Source: Pantoea rodasii (GTDB taxonomy: Bacteria; Pseudomonadota; Gammaproteobacteria; Enterobacterales; Enterobacteriaceae). Taken from it: 64,000 nt of DNA. The stretch spans positions 124,001-188,000 of the forward strand of contig NZ_MLFP01000008.1 of the NCBI RefSeq assembly GCF_002095465.1, in the 5' to 3' direction. This document shows positions 41,500 to 51,591 of this stretch, piece by piece; position 1 is the stretch's first letter, and each line of letters begins with the position of its first letter. A model generated the notes under the pieces. The model had not been told where the DNA came from. It saw nothing but the letters and a program-made list of their open reading frames with translations, and did not search any database. The position numbers and the translations under genes are program-made.

Positions 41500-41763
41500 T
41501 TAAGGAAAAAACCAGTCCAGTACGGCGATCAGCCCCACTATCAGCGCCACTAAAGCCGCTCCAGTTGAAAATGGGGGTTCGCTGGCCTGCTCCTCGTTAC
41601 GGATGTCATGGAATCGGGCCAGCGCGCAATGAGCATTCGGGGCGTTTAATTCTTGAGACTGCTTTGAGTATCCCCATTCCCGGAGAAAGGCGGCACCACC
41701 TTTATCGTTCCCCTCCAGGGCGTTGACATGATTGCCCTTTTTAAAAAAACAGTAATCTGGCAT
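41500..41763 (-). CDS. Hypothetical tail-anchored protein (87 aa)
   Basis: Not recognised. A soluble N-terminal part (MPDYCFFKKGNHVNALEGND; AAFLREWGYSKQSQ) is followed by a C-terminal transmembrane helix at about 68-86 (GAALVALIVGLIAVLDWFF), so it is probably anchored by its tail in the inner membrane. ATG 41763 is chosen over 41802 for AGGAG six bases before it. First gene of a two-gene operon with the membrane protein at 41236. Confidence 0.65.
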   Translation of the reverse strand: MPDYCFFKKGNHVNALEGNDKGGAAFLREWGYSKQSQELNAPNAHCALARFHDIRNEEQASEPPFSTGAALVALIVGLIAVLDWFFP

Positions 41764-41865
41764 GGCTTTCTCCTGAAACACTGTGGCATTCAGCAATAAC
41801 ATAGCCGAACATTGCCGGTATCGTACAGATAAGCCTGACGTTAATGTGTCAGACTGTTGTCAATG

Positions 41866-42772
41866 TGACCTGCCTCCGGTATCAGATACAATCGTCAGTT
41901 AGTCATGTTGGATCCTTCATTCTCTGAATTATCCTTTCTCCAGCCCGCTGCAAATTCAGACGGCGTCAGATAATTCAGTATCGAGTGTGGCCGACACTCA
42001 TTACAATCTGTACGCCATTCACTGAGGGTTTTTCTGGCATGGCTGACATCACTGAACCAGTGCTCATTCAGGCACTCATCGCGAAAGCGTCCGTTAAAAC
42101 TCTCAATAAATCCATTCTACGTTGGCTGATACGCAACCCTGCTCAACAGCCCACTGATCGAGTGCACGGCAGGTAAAATCCGGATCCTAATCGGTTCTTA
42201 TCGTCGCCGGATAACTACGAAACAGCGCACTGCTGTCCAGAAAACGCGTTACCTGAGCGCGTGAAATGCCGAAAGCGGTGGTGTTCTTCAGGCATTCCTT
42301 CGTGAAATCATCCACTTAATCCGGAGACCGCTGGCAAGTGCATCCCTGACCAGTTTTCTATCGACGAGGTCAGGTTCGGCGCATCCGGGCGCAGAAGCTG
42401 CCAGATACGCCGTTAACCAACGCGTCGGCGTTCAAGCGCCATCTCATTGATACGTCCAGAAAACTGTAAATCAGCAGCCGGACGCCGGGCCGCATTACGG
42501 TGGTGGCTTCTTGAGACGGGTGTTCTCCTCTTAAAGTGACCTGAGCCGCTTCACTTCGGGAGCATCCATGTCGCCGGACTTCTTGCACCAGGCGTAAAAG
42601 ATGGCGTCTGAAACAGCATGCTTGAGGCAGAATTCCCGGGCGGAAATCCCGGCTTCTCGAAGGACACTGATGATCTGTCCGTCGGCAAATCGCTTCTTCA
42701 TGGGGATGCTCTAATGTGACTTATGAAGAAATTACTGACATCGCGGTGTGTTAATTAATGGGGAGCAGGTCA
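41866..42772 (-). mobile_element. IS3-family element, internally deleted (907 bp)
   Basis: The ends TGACCTGCcTCC (left) and TGACCTGCTCCC (right, minus strand) form terminal inverted repeats. Near the right end is orfA (MKKRFADGQIISVLREAG; EFCLKHAVSDAIFYAW). Near the left end is the C-terminus of orfB, the DDE transposase (FRDECLNEHWFSDV; CRPHSILNYLTPSEFAAGW). Frames between are broken and the element is about 300 bp shorter than a normal IS3-family element. No target duplication is evident. It shares its right end with the remnant at 36373. Confidence 0.85.
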
Positions 42773-43321
42773 CTGCTTCAATAGCTAAATCAAGAAACGA
42801 AAGCGTCTGTTGCTTTTGGTAAAATTTTATGATGACTACGAAAATTCGGTAATTATTTCAGTTCATCAAGCCGGTTTTCAAGACCGGATTGTTCAGCGTG
42901 AAGAGAAACCATACATACATTTATATGAGATTTTCGTCTCTGAAATGGTGTCTCTTTGAAGGGGATACCTCATTCGAAGAATAATAGCTAACTCAGGACA
43001 CTATCTGTTTCAGATTCAATGTGCGTTTATCCAATAGCAGGCCATCAGCTAAGTCTGAGCTGGTACAGCTCTGCGTGAAGATTATGACCGTCTGTATGTG
43101 TCACTTACTTTTATGAGTGAATTCATCTCGCTGATTCAGTGCTTCGTCATAGTGCGTGGAGGGCAATACCGCCGCCCGCGCTATTAACTCCCGCGACCTG
43201 GAACCTTTTTGAATTACGTGACACATCGGTTCTGGACTGTTTCTCTGTTCGCTATCCATAACTTACATTGAACATGCAGGAGCGCTATCCTTAAGGTTCC
43301 GGGTGCAATGATAGGAACAAA
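42773..43321. other. 550-bp gap, no gene seen
   Basis: No ORF with coding character. Confidence 0.5.
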
Positions 43322-43924
43322 ATGGATAAAGGTAATCTCAACATCAGTCATCTTGCGTGGTGCGCGCTGGTCGCCCTCCACACGGCTCGCCAGGATGGCC
43401 AGGCTAACTCGCCCGCTCAGGACAACCTGTTTCTGACCCGCTGGTTCGCGTTGGCGGAGAAACAGCGTCGGTTTACCCGCGAGTTAGCCAGCGACATCAG
43501 TTGGCTACTGAGGGAAGGCCGCGAGAAAGGCCTTCGCGCTGATCTGCCGGGCAAGCTGGAATACCTGTGGCGTGCAGGTAACGGCAGCCTTCTGGATCAG
43601 AATGACCTGTTTCGTCTGCAGCACGCCCTTCATGCGGTAAAGATGAGCGGCTGGATTTACATGGTCCTGGCCGGCAGTGAGTGGTGTGGACGGCGCCAGC
43701 TGCGTCTAAGCTCATCGGTATCCGGCGTGTATCTCTGCCGCAGTGCGCTGGACAACGGGTTTAATGAAAATGGACAACAAATAATACCATTATCGGCGCG
43801 CCTCACCGGTGATCTGCCAGCGCTGGACGCCATACTTAAGCGTTCGGGCTGGCGTCGGGTGCCAGTTAAGGGTGAGGATGCGTTACTGCACCAGTTGCTG
43901 GCAATAGATTTTAACGATGCGTGA
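43322..43924 (+). CDS. DUF2913-like protein (200 aa)
   Basis: An unknown cytoplasmic protein with sequence character of the DUF2913 family of enterobacteria and vibrios: LAWCALVALHTARQDGQANS at the N-terminus, NLFLTRWFALAEKQRRFTRE, then SDISWLLREGREKGLRADL and RLQHALHAVKMSGW. Family assignment is from memory of this pattern. It is higher in GC than its surroundings and reads without interruption. AGGA precedes the ATG at the right distance. The family has no established function. Confidence 0.65.
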   Translation: MDKGNLNISHLAWCALVALHTARQDGQANSPAQDNLFLTRWFALAEKQRRFTRELASDISWLLREGREKGLRADLPGKLEYLWRAGNGSLLDQNDLFRLQHALHAVKMSGWIYMVLAGSEWCGRRQLRLSSSVSGVYLCRSALDNGFNENGQQIIPLSARLTGDLPALDAILKRSGWRRVPVKGEDALLHQLLAIDFNDA

Positions 43925-44217
43925 AGACTAACTGAGTCTGGTGCGCGCGCATCGAGAAACTGGCATGCGCACCTTTCACTGAGTGGTGCCTCACAGCACA
44001 AGCCTTATTTAAGGTCGAACTCAGTCGGACTTTACCCAGGTTGCCGCGGAGCTGGTTCAGGGATGGCTGCTAGAATTTCCGGCATAACGTCGTTGCCACT
44101 GGAGATCTGTTTTTAGATTGGTATGCGTAAAACTGAGGCATATCAGGTATATCACCAGGACACATTCGTCAGATAATAAGAAGTCTTGTGTAGAGGCCAG
44201 CCCGATGTAATAACCGT

Positions 44218-45710
44218 TTAGACAGTATGGGGAAACTGACAGATATACTTTGATATACGCCGGGCATCAGAGGGAGGAGAAAACAGGTATCCCTGAAACA
44301 TCCAGACTCCCCTGTCCCGCATATAGTTAAGCTGAGCGGGGGTTTCAATACCTTCCGCGATCACGGGAATAGCCGTGGTTGCGGAAATATGCAGCACGCT
44401 TTCCAGGAGCGCTTCCCTCACTCCTCCTGCCATACTGTAGCCCGTGAAATCCTTATCTATTTTCAGGTAATCGGGATTCAGTTGAGTGATGCTGGAAAGA
44501 TTAGAGTAACCTGTTCCGAAATCGTCTATGGCGATGCGCACGCCCGCTTCCCGTAACAGGGCTAATTTTTCAGATAGCTGCACCGTCAGGCTGAAGCTTT
44601 GACGTTCGGTAATCTCAGCAAGCACCTCCAGATTATTTTTACGCGCGTGTTCAGTGAATTTCAGCAATTCATTAAAGGCATGTGGGCATTCCATAATGTC
44701 AGAAGTGATGTTCACAGCAAGATAGAGCCCCCTGTCGGAAAAATAGGTGAAGTCATCCCTCACCTTCTTCAGTAGCTGCGAAGTCAGATCCTTGATCATG
44801 CCACTTTGCTCAGCAAGAGGAATAAACAGCGCTGGCGGCGTTCCATGACCTGTTTTGCTGACACAGCGCATAAGAATTTCCACCCCGGCAACTTTGTTAT
44901 CCCTGGTGCTGATAACGGGCTGATATACCGGGTAAAAACTTTTTTGTGCAGATAGTATCTTAAAACAAACCGCGGCGTATTTATCAGTCCAGTACTGACA
45001 TAGGTCAGCCAGCCTACAAGTAAACTGACGGCCAAAATAAAGAAAATGACTGCACGGCTCTTTAAAATAAGCTTCTGAATGTTTATGGATTCAGATGATA
45101 CAAGTACAAAAGGATAGTGTGTGTTTTCCCAGACATACCCCTGAGGGCTCAGCTCCATAAAATCCTGCAGGGGATAAAAGGCGGCATCAGGGGAAATATA
45201 CCGCAATGCATCACGAACAAAGAAACCATTGATTGCCACGCCGGTGAGATAGGAGGGTGAGCTGAAGTACACCATGTAAAAAATGTAGCCGTCCTCCTGT
45301 TTCATCGTCGTATAAAAGGGAACGCGGCTTTCAGAATAGGAGATTGGCCTTAACGGCAGACTCCCTTCTAGTGAGGAGCATCCTGTACTGTTTCTCGAAT
45401 AAACATTAATGGAACGTATGTGAGGATTGACCGCAACAATGTGGCGTAGCCGCCGGAGTGTTTTGTCCGTGCACAGCTGACCTGCAAGAGGATCCAGAGA
45501 GCGGCTGGCGGTTTCTGCCTCACGGTAAAGCGAGGAAACGTAGTCGCTGGCCCGCTGATTTTTAAGTTCTCTCTCCTCAGTATCCGCATTAATGGCATAG
45601 CTCAGGACGGTCATAACTCCGGCGCAGAACAGAACCAGCGTTGTCAGGATGGCTGTGAACACGCGGGCGTACGTCCGTATAATTGTGAGAAATTCGTTGT
45701 CTGAGTTCAT
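44218..45710 (-). pseudogene. CSS-domain EAL phosphodiesterase, one frameshift
   Basis: Inner-membrane cyclic-di-GMP phosphodiesterase of the PdeB/PdeC type. Transmembrane helix 1 is at about residues 15-37, and the periplasmic CSS domain contains TGCSS (Cys-Ser-Ser). Transmembrane helix 2 is at about 245-262, with a cytoplasmic EAL domain after it. EAL signatures are present: GVEILMRC (EIL in place of EAL, a variant common in CSS enzymes), NITSD, LAEITER, IDDFGTGYSNLS, LKIDKDF, and AEGIET. The frame breaks near 44940 in a T-run; adding one T gives VFYPVYQPVIS, the normal domain start. In E. coli such enzymes are activated when the CSS disulfide is reduced and periplasmic proteases clip the protein. 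ATG 45710 is preferred. Confidence 0.82.
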
Positions 45711-45934
45711 CCCTTCAGATCCAAGTCCTGTTAATAAAGAACATATTTTAACTCGGCAGCCAGCCTTTACCTGCAAATTTCAGGCTGAAGCGCTGGCACG
45801 GTGAAGAACATGCGCGGCTCTGAATCTAAGGAATTTTCTTTACACACGTTTCGCTCTGGATGACAAGCCTGAAGGGAATAAGCCCGAAATTGATTGAGCA
45901 AAGCAATTGATGTACTTCCGTCATTCATCGACGA

Positions 45935-46147
45935 ATGCATTCCATGCCCGTAAATTCATCTCCTAATCCCGCGTCAAAACGTGAACCGTCATCCCGTAAT
46001 TTTACCGCTTCGCATGCAAACATTTTGAGCCAGGCTATCCTCATACTGTCGCTTCTACTTCCCTGTACTAACGACAAACTCCGATTGATCATGATTCGCA
46101 CTCTTTGTGCAAGCCCGGACACCACCACTGCCGGGCTTTTATTTTTG
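45935..46147 (+). promoter_or_regulatory. Leader-like ORF ending in an intrinsic terminator
   Basis: An open frame with a hydrophobic Ile/Leu-rich stretch (SQAILILSLLLPC) runs directly into a perfect terminator at 46112-46147 (AGCCCGG / CCGGGCT then TTTTATTTTT), so that the ORF overlaps the stem. That arrangement resembles amino-acid attenuators, but no biosynthetic gene follows. Confidence 0.4.
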
Positions 46148-46312
46148 TACTTATCACTTCAAATCAGTACCAAATCTTCTAATCATTACAGTAAATACTT
46201 ATCATCGATCATTTTATGATCAGGTGGTATTTTGTTGCTATTATAGCGACGTACACATATACACACAGCAAGCGTTATGGGTATGAGATGAATTTCCCAT
46301 TGAACGAATTTA

Positions 46313-46333
46313 TGCCTGTTGAACACAGGCTTT
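46313..46333 (+). terminator. Intrinsic terminator, plus strand
   Basis: GCCTGT, five-base loop, ACAGGC, then five Ts. Together with the terminator at 46112 it would bracket a short plus-strand transcript. Confidence 0.75.
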
Positions 46334-46346
46334 TTGTGTAAGCCAG

Positions 46347-46562
46347 CTATAGATTTCTCTGATTAGCTTTGTGCTGGCTCAAAAGGTCAAGAACAACATC
46401 TACTGCGAGATGATAATCATCGCCTGCAAAATTATTTCTGACCACCTCTGTCAAAGATTCCTTCGTGAGCTCTTTCTGCCCTTCAAGTATCAGCATTAGC
46501 GCATGCCCCAACACCCCAATTACACGGGAATGTAGATTTTCAAAGTACTTTGCGTCTTGCAT
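46347..46562 (-). CDS. Small protein of the YmgA/YcgZ group (71 aa)
   Basis: MQDAKYFENLHSRVIGVLGH, then ALMLILEGQKELTKESLTEV and LAVDVVLDLLSQHK: a helix with Gly, a polar turn containing K-E-L-T-K and a second helix, the same layout as the YmgA/YcgZ-like proteins elsewhere in the window, though more diverged. AAGGGG lies seven bases before the ATG. Predicted cytoplasmic regulator; function inferred only from family likeness. Confidence 0.55.
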   Translation of the reverse strand: MQDAKYFENLHSRVIGVLGHALMLILEGQKELTKESLTEVVRNNFAGDDYHLAVDVVLDLLSQHKANQRNL

Positions 46563-46745
46563 AACACACCCCTTGAGTAAGAATCATCTCATTCAGTTTA
46601 TAACAACCAATGAAAACCGGAGTGTTAGTTCAGCTCGTAAGCAAAAACTCAAAAATAGACTAATATTTACGGATCCTGACGGCTTAACAGCCGTTGAGGT
46701 GATGCTCTTACTCTTAGTGGAAATGTTTGGCACAGGATTGTGGCC

Positions 46746-46780
46746 AGCCCGGGTGATTGGATTTCCCCGGGCTTTTATTT
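46746..46780 (+). terminator. Intrinsic terminator after a second Leu-rich stretch
   Basis: AGCCCGGG / CCCGGGCT with a twelve-base loop, followed by TTTTATTT. It closely parallels the terminator at 46112 and is again preceded by a Leu-rich open frame (VMLLLLVEM). Confidence 0.8.
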
Positions 46781-47688
46781 GTGAAATTTATAATGGCGAA
46801 TCATCCTCCTCCCCGCCGTGCGTGGCCACATCCTCTCAGGCACGATCACTGAGCCATTCATCTACCTGTCAGACCATCATCAGTGATGATTTAACGCGAT
46901 TGTACCCATTAATACTTGCTTGAAAAATTCAGACGATCTCTAGCTGCAGCCTGATGTTAACGATGCAGCTTTGACCGTTTCACTCATCCGGGTAACCGTC
47001 CCGCAGTTAACATAGAACGATTTAACGTTTGTCCGTCAAATGCCACCATTTGGGTTCAAAATCTGAAAGATTCACTCATCACAATATGTCGTTGATGCTT
47101 AGTGGAATGGAGTTGTGTGCATCTTGATCCACATGCTGGCGTCACGCAGGGAGCACTGCCGTTTGTAACATTTAAGCACGACAATAAAATCGTTGTGGTA
47201 AAGGACTTTGTAGAGGCCTGAAAAATAAGATGATTTATTTTACCTCCTGACTTTTTACAGGCGGCATATAAGAAACTTAAACTTAATCAGCAACGTATTG
47301 TTGTCTTGCCATGGAGAAGTGATGAAAAACTCATAAGGTGGGATGTTCATCATAACAAGACTGGTTACACTGACGGGTTGCCAGCATGGAAGTAAGCAGC
47401 ATTTAGTCTATAAAGAGTAAATCAGATCTTATTGATTAATTTGCGCTAAAATCATTCTTCACTTTTATTACGCCAGTTGAAGCGACATGCTGAATTTATC
47501 CGTTGTTCGCAGTCGTTGAGCAATCGGTGCTCTGGTCCCCGTTAATCAGAAGCTGCTAAGAACAATAAATATTATTCTGAAAACTCAATTAAACCCCAAG
47601 GTTGTGGGGGGTATTTTTAAAGCGACCTTATTTAAATTAATGAATTGGTTTGGAGAACAGCCCACATTAAGTAGGGCCTTAACGGAGA
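46781..47688. other. 900 bp of fragments, no intact gene
   Basis: Two short protein-like tails on the plus strand, one ending near 47220 (LPFVTFKHDNKIVVVKDFVEA) and one ending near 47396 (VVLPWRSDEKLIRWDVHH), look like the 3' ends of decayed genes; upstream parts are absent. Confidence 0.4.
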
Positions 47689-48054
47689 TCATTGACCACT
47701 TGGTGGAGTTGAATCTTTAGATATTGTCACACCCGCCAACTCGCTGAGGCCTTCGTGATTAATCTCCTCATCCGCCCCGTCGACTGCACGAGAGATGGTA
47801 AGGAGATTTTGAAATTCACTGAGTAAAATTGCAGCATCGGACTTAAGAACATCATCTGTATCGGCTGATTCAATCACAGTATTAATTGCTTTGTTGGCAG
47901 CCTCAATCATTGAGGTCACACCACCCTGTTTACTTACAGCCAGAACGAGCGCACTAATCAGAAGAGATTGCGCCTCAACACGAGCAGTTAATTGTTTCAT
48001 ATTCGCATCGATCTGTGAGATTTTAGCAAGCATACTCAGAACCACATTTTTCAT
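47689..48054 (-). CDS. IraP-like RpoS anti-adaptor
   Basis: A 121-residue protein resembling IraP, the small E. coli anti-adaptor (86 aa) that binds RssB and stops it delivering RpoS to ClpXP. The likeness is in the N-terminal coiled coil: MKNVVLSMLAKISQIDANM, then KQLTARVEAQSLLISALVLAV and an acidic TDDVLKSDAAILLSEFQNLL. The last 30 residues are extra and polar. ATG 48054 gives the family start (M-K-N) with AAGGAG eight bases before it; the ATG at 48060 is too close to the site. If functional it would raise RpoS and favour stationary or biofilm behaviour, in line with the other regulators here. Confidence 0.65.
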   Translation of the reverse strand: MKNVVLSMLAKISQIDANMKQLTARVEAQSLLISALVLAVSKQGGVTSMIEAANKAINTVIESADTDDVLKSDAAILLSEFQNLLTISRAVDGADEEINHEGLSELAGVTISKDSTPPSGQ

Positions 48055-48173
48055 AACCATTGCTCCTTTAAAAGGCTGATTTTAACTTTTGAAGCCATGG
48101 CTGCCAACTTCAAGGAACTGAAAAAATTCAACAGTATCAACTTTCGCATTGTCACAGTTAAATAAACACATAA

Positions 48174-48470
48174 TTACAATAAGTTAGAAATTGAGTGAGA
48201 TTCAATCATACTCATCCAGAACTTCATTTTTCTGGCCTCAACTAAAACGAGTGGGCACTTCTTCACTTTACAGGCCTGAGAATATGCCAGTTCACATACA
48301 TCACAGAGGCCGCTAACTTCTGATTGATATTCGTACTCCATGTAATAGCGGAATTTTCCTCCGCACGAATTTATCCTCCAGAATCGTAAAGGTCGAAGTA
48401 ATTCATCAAGCTGCCTGAAAGTCAGGCCCGTTGGGTTATGAAAACCCACTCTCACGCGATATACAGTCAT
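48174..48470 (-). CDS. Hypothetical protein (98 aa)
   Basis: Not recognised. MTVYRVRVGFHNPTGLTFRQ, then LLRPLRFWRINSCGGKFRYY and a Cys-containing GLCDVCELAYSQACKVKKC segment with two C-x-x-C-like pairs that might bind metal. AGGGA lies ten bases before ATG 48470; the frame is open to 48554. Confidence 0.45.
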   Translation of the reverse strand: MTVYRVRVGFHNPTGLTFRQLDELLRPLRFWRINSCGGKFRYYMEYEYQSEVSGLCDVCELAYSQACKVKKCPLVLVEARKMKFWMSMIESHSISNLL

Positions 48471-49469
48471 GAGTTGATAATCCCTAACTCTCTGTTTTTT
48501 TTCAAGCCAGTAATAAGTCTCACTGTGATAGGAAATACCTGACCAGGCCGCCACTGAGCGGGGATTTTTCTCACCTGCCTACCTCTTTTGCCAGCACGAT
48601 GGCGCAAGCGCAGTGGTACCTGCTTGTCTGCCCGACAAACCTGCAGTTGTGTGGGGAAAGGATCTCCGGGCAGTGACGCAGAAAACGTATCTGATTCTGA
48701 GGCTCAGCTGTTAAACACAATGATAATGTGTTTAACAGCTGCCCAAAGCCGTTCCAGGTATGAATACGGCGGCGGAATAATAGCAATACTATGCGGTGAA
48801 GCGGAAATCACCAGGGTGAACCGCTTTTCAGTGAACACGTCACCACGTGCACCTCTCCACAGTAAAAAGACAACGCCCTGGCAGCAGTTAAACCCTTAGC
48901 CGATAAATACCGGACATCCCTCTGCTACCCTGACGTAATTCTGGGCGTTTACACTCTATATGAGAGTTTAAAGCAACAGCGCACAGATCGAGATTTTATC
49001 CAGGCACGCTGATCGCACTATCCCTTATGAACAGCAAAGCTGGAACACAGCAGCCCGAGTGATAAATTAACCCGGTAACGAACATCAATGTTTTACCACG
49101 CAGGCTCAATCAACTCCTGGCCGATCTCACAGAAGCCTCAGCCAGTTTTTGATTCCCAACGTTCCTGGAAGTATGGCCGAAGGTGCTGGATTAAAATCCA
49201 GAACCCCTGCTTGTTGGATAGCCTAAAAGCAGGAGTTCACTTCAGATGGCAGGGTTTTTGGCTGGAGGCCTCACCAGGCACCCCGTGCTCATGTAATAAA
49301 ATGACGCCATACTGAAGAAAAATCCCATAGTTGAATCATAAGGAGTGGAGCTCAATAGGCTGGTCTGCCAGATCGCAGAGGCACTTATGGGAATCGGGAT
49401 ACAGGATCGTGTCATGGCGCTCCAGAGAGACCATTCACGTGCTGGCTAATAGATGCGATGATAGGAGGC
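48471..49469. other. 1-kb stretch, no gene recognised
   Basis: Overlapping open frames without ribosome sites. A GCCGATAA at 48899 has no -35 element. Confidence 0.5.
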
Positions 49470-49759
49470 TCAGTACTTGCGGCTGGCCTCATTTGAAATG
49501 GAGTCAAGCAATCTGCCCGTCCCGCTGCGGGTTTCATCCGCCCTATACCGTCTCCGTTCGCCTTGTGCTGATAGCGCTCTTTTGATTGCCCGAATAGCGC
49601 AAAATGTTACCTTTTTTCTTCTGTCATCATTTTCCGTTATCAGCATGGATTGTAGCTTCATGAGAGCGATGATGATAAAGGCGCGTCCCCTTCCAGCAAT
49701 TCTATCGAAGCCTCACCGATGATCGCATCGCTCTGTTTTTCTTCATCGTCGCTGTACAC
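49470..49759 (-). pseudogene. YmgA-like gene with one frameshift
   Basis: From GTG 49759: VYSDDEEKQSDAIIGEASIE and LLEGDAP, then in the next frame IIALMKLQSMLITENDDRRK and VTFCAIRAIKRAL. The two halves together align over their length with the YmgA-like protein at 40045 (IIIGEA, LQLESILMTEND, RRKQATFSAI). The frame slips at about 49670 in the repeated TCATCATC. Third YmgA-like gene of the window; no AriR-like partner follows. Confidence 0.7.
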
Positions 49760-49945
49760 AGCATTTCACTTGTTCTGATAGATAATACGCCTGAACTGGC
49801 ATCGCGCGGGTAACTTCTTCCCGGTGAGCTTGTTTTTCAGATTGTTCATCAGAGCATTTGTAAGAGATTATTCATCCAGTTGCAGCGCCGCTTGAGTCAA
49901 CAAAGGTTTGGCGGTAAAACATTATGATAATCAGCGGAGGTTGAA

Positions 49946-50179
49946 ATGTATAAATACCTAATCATCTATCCTGACCACTTCGAAACTTACCTGTCCGATG
50001 AAATTTTTCGACAAACCCAAGTGATTGAGATAAATGGATCAAAGTTCACTTCAGAGGTTCATCACTGCGATAATGATGGACCCTATGGCGTGCTGATTAA
50101 TGAATGCAATCCAGTAGGCCATTCCAGGATAATGGAAGTCATCAGAAGGGCCAATGTCCAGCCACTTCCAGTGGTTTGA
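49946..50179 (+). CDS. Hypothetical protein (77 aa)
   Basis: Not recognised. MYKYLIIYPDHFETYLSDE, then IFRQTQVIEINGSKFTSEV and IMEVIRRANVQPLPVV. Mixed alpha/beta character, cytoplasmic. GGAGG lies eight bases before the ATG, a strong start. Confidence 0.6.
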   Translation: MYKYLIIYPDHFETYLSDEIFRQTQVIEINGSKFTSEVHHCDNDGPYGVLINECNPVGHSRIMEVIRRANVQPLPVV

Positions 50180-50320
50180 AGGGTCCCCAGGCTGTTCCCC
50201 GGAGACAATAACGCCATAATATAAACCTGCATTCCAGATGGCGTTGCGTTTAAAAAAGGACTTGCCGGTTTTCACCCTGAAGTAAAGATTCAACAGTCAG
50301 ACAAATAAAGGTAGAACTTT

Positions 50321-50605
50321 ATGGAGACTTTTGGTGTTACAGATATGTTTCGACCAGGTAGCTGCACCAGACAGGTGCAGCTACTGGTGGATGGGGAAGT
50401 GAGCAAAAAAATTTATATCCTTTCAGGTCAGGGTAGCCAGCATGAAAACGTTCATAACGTTGAGATACTGGAAAGAACTCACGGTGAGTGGCGTATGGCT
50501 ATTTGTACATCAGAGACTATGTTAATAAGTAATCTAAACGATGCCTTAGCACCAAAGCGATTTATAAAGGCAGATTCTCTGTTAAGTATTAATTACCGCC
50601 AATGA
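50321..50605 (+). CDS. Hypothetical protein (94 aa)
   Basis: Not recognised. METFGVTDMFRPGSCTRQVQ, a central KKIYILSGQGSQHENVHN, and a C-terminal SLLSINYRQ. No signal or membrane segment. A weak purine-rich site (AAAGGTAGA) precedes the ATG. It lies in the same direction as the neighbouring small genes with gaps of 140-300 bp, so separate promoters are likely. Confidence 0.45.
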   Translation: METFGVTDMFRPGSCTRQVQLLVDGEVSKKIYILSGQGSQHENVHNVEILERTHGEWRMAICTSETMLISNLNDALAPKRFIKADSLLSINYRQ

Positions 50606-50899
50606 ATCGTTTTGTATTTTCTGCAATCTGAATAAATGACGCGCATGGATATCAGCGACGGATACGTCATGAACGCTGAACAGTATCTGACATACTTCAG
50701 GAGAAGAGAACCAATCCAGGATGGAAAAAATACAGAAAGGGAACATCTCTCGCTGGGCGGAAATTACACGAACTTATCCAGATAATGACGGGCCTGATTC
50801 ATTTGGATGTTCTGCTTTCAGATATGCAGGTCTTGCAAGCAATGTCACAAAAAATAAACAGGGAATGATTACACTGTAAAAAAGCATTTGAGGGATTGA

Positions 50900-51133
50900 A
50901 TGAAAAAACTCATACGCGGTGACAAAGAGCCAGCCCACCTGGTCGCGGCCAGCAAAGCACTCGAAGCACATCAAGCCAGGTATGGCGACGGTAACAAGCA
51001 TCACCCTATCAAATATTCTATTGCCTATCGCGGCAAACACTATCAAGTTGAAGTCATCACGCGACGTAACACTATGGCAGCGACGGTGATCACAGGAGCC
51101 CGCAGCCTTGTCCGATTATCAGATTTCGCATAA
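50900..51133 (+). CDS. Hypothetical basic protein (77 aa)
   Basis: Not recognised. MKKLIRGDKEPAHLVAASKA, then HPIKYSIAYRGKHYQVEV and TRRNTMAATVITGARSLVRL. Net positive charge and a short beta-rich centre. GAGGG lies five bases before the ATG. Confidence 0.55.
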   Translation: MKKLIRGDKEPAHLVAASKALEAHQARYGDGNKHHPIKYSIAYRGKHYQVEVITRRNTMAATVITGARSLVRLSDFA

Positions 51134-51189
51134 TTACCCCACCAGTTACGGCTCAGGAAGCAGTACGAAAGGAGCTTAATCAGTTGTTT

Positions 51190-51399
51190 TCACGACTCCT
51201 GAATTTAAAATACAAACCGAAGATATGGTTATCAGGCGTCGACAAATCTACACTTCAGATCGCGTCATTATAAGGACTATGCTCTGCAGGGAAAGGCAAC
51301 AATTGAAGGGAAACCTTTAAAAAAATCCCGCAACCTGACCAGGTATGCCGGGCGGAAAGATCAAAAGAAATTCGCGACAAGTGAAATCGCCGAAAGATA
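51190..51399 (+). pseudogene. Broken small gene, two frames
   Basis: VFTTPEFKIQTEDMVIRRRQ, then IYTSDRV in one frame and HYKDYALQGKATIEGKP, then LTRYAGRKDQKKFATSEIAE in another, with the slip near 51270. The second part is Lys/Arg-rich. No family recognised and no convincing start. Confidence 0.3.
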
Positions 51400-51490
51400 G
51401 TAACACTGTTGAATAAAGAAAGAATGAATTATACTAATCCTGACGATTAGAAATTAAAAATTCACAACCGTGATTATATGAAATGTCGGC

Positions 51491-51522
51491 AAAAAAAAGC
51501 CGCCCTATCTGAACAGAGCGGC
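51491..51522 (-). terminator. Intrinsic terminator, minus strand
   Basis: GCCGC / GCGGC with an inner TCT/AGA pairing, followed on the minus strand by eight Ts. It ends the transcript of the small ORF at 51592. Confidence 0.85.
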
Positions 51523-51591
51523 ATAGCAATGCGGATTTCAAACATGAGTCTTTTTAGAATAACGAAAAGGATAGCCAGTAACAGCATTACG

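Noticed and set aside
48899..48906. Perfect GCCGATAA on the plus strand
   Set aside because: The -35 position reads GGCA, and no ORF or terminator lies downstream.
50645..50785. 46-codon plus-strand ORF beginning MDISDGYVMNAEQYL
   Set aside because: No ribosome site upstream and no context supporting expression.
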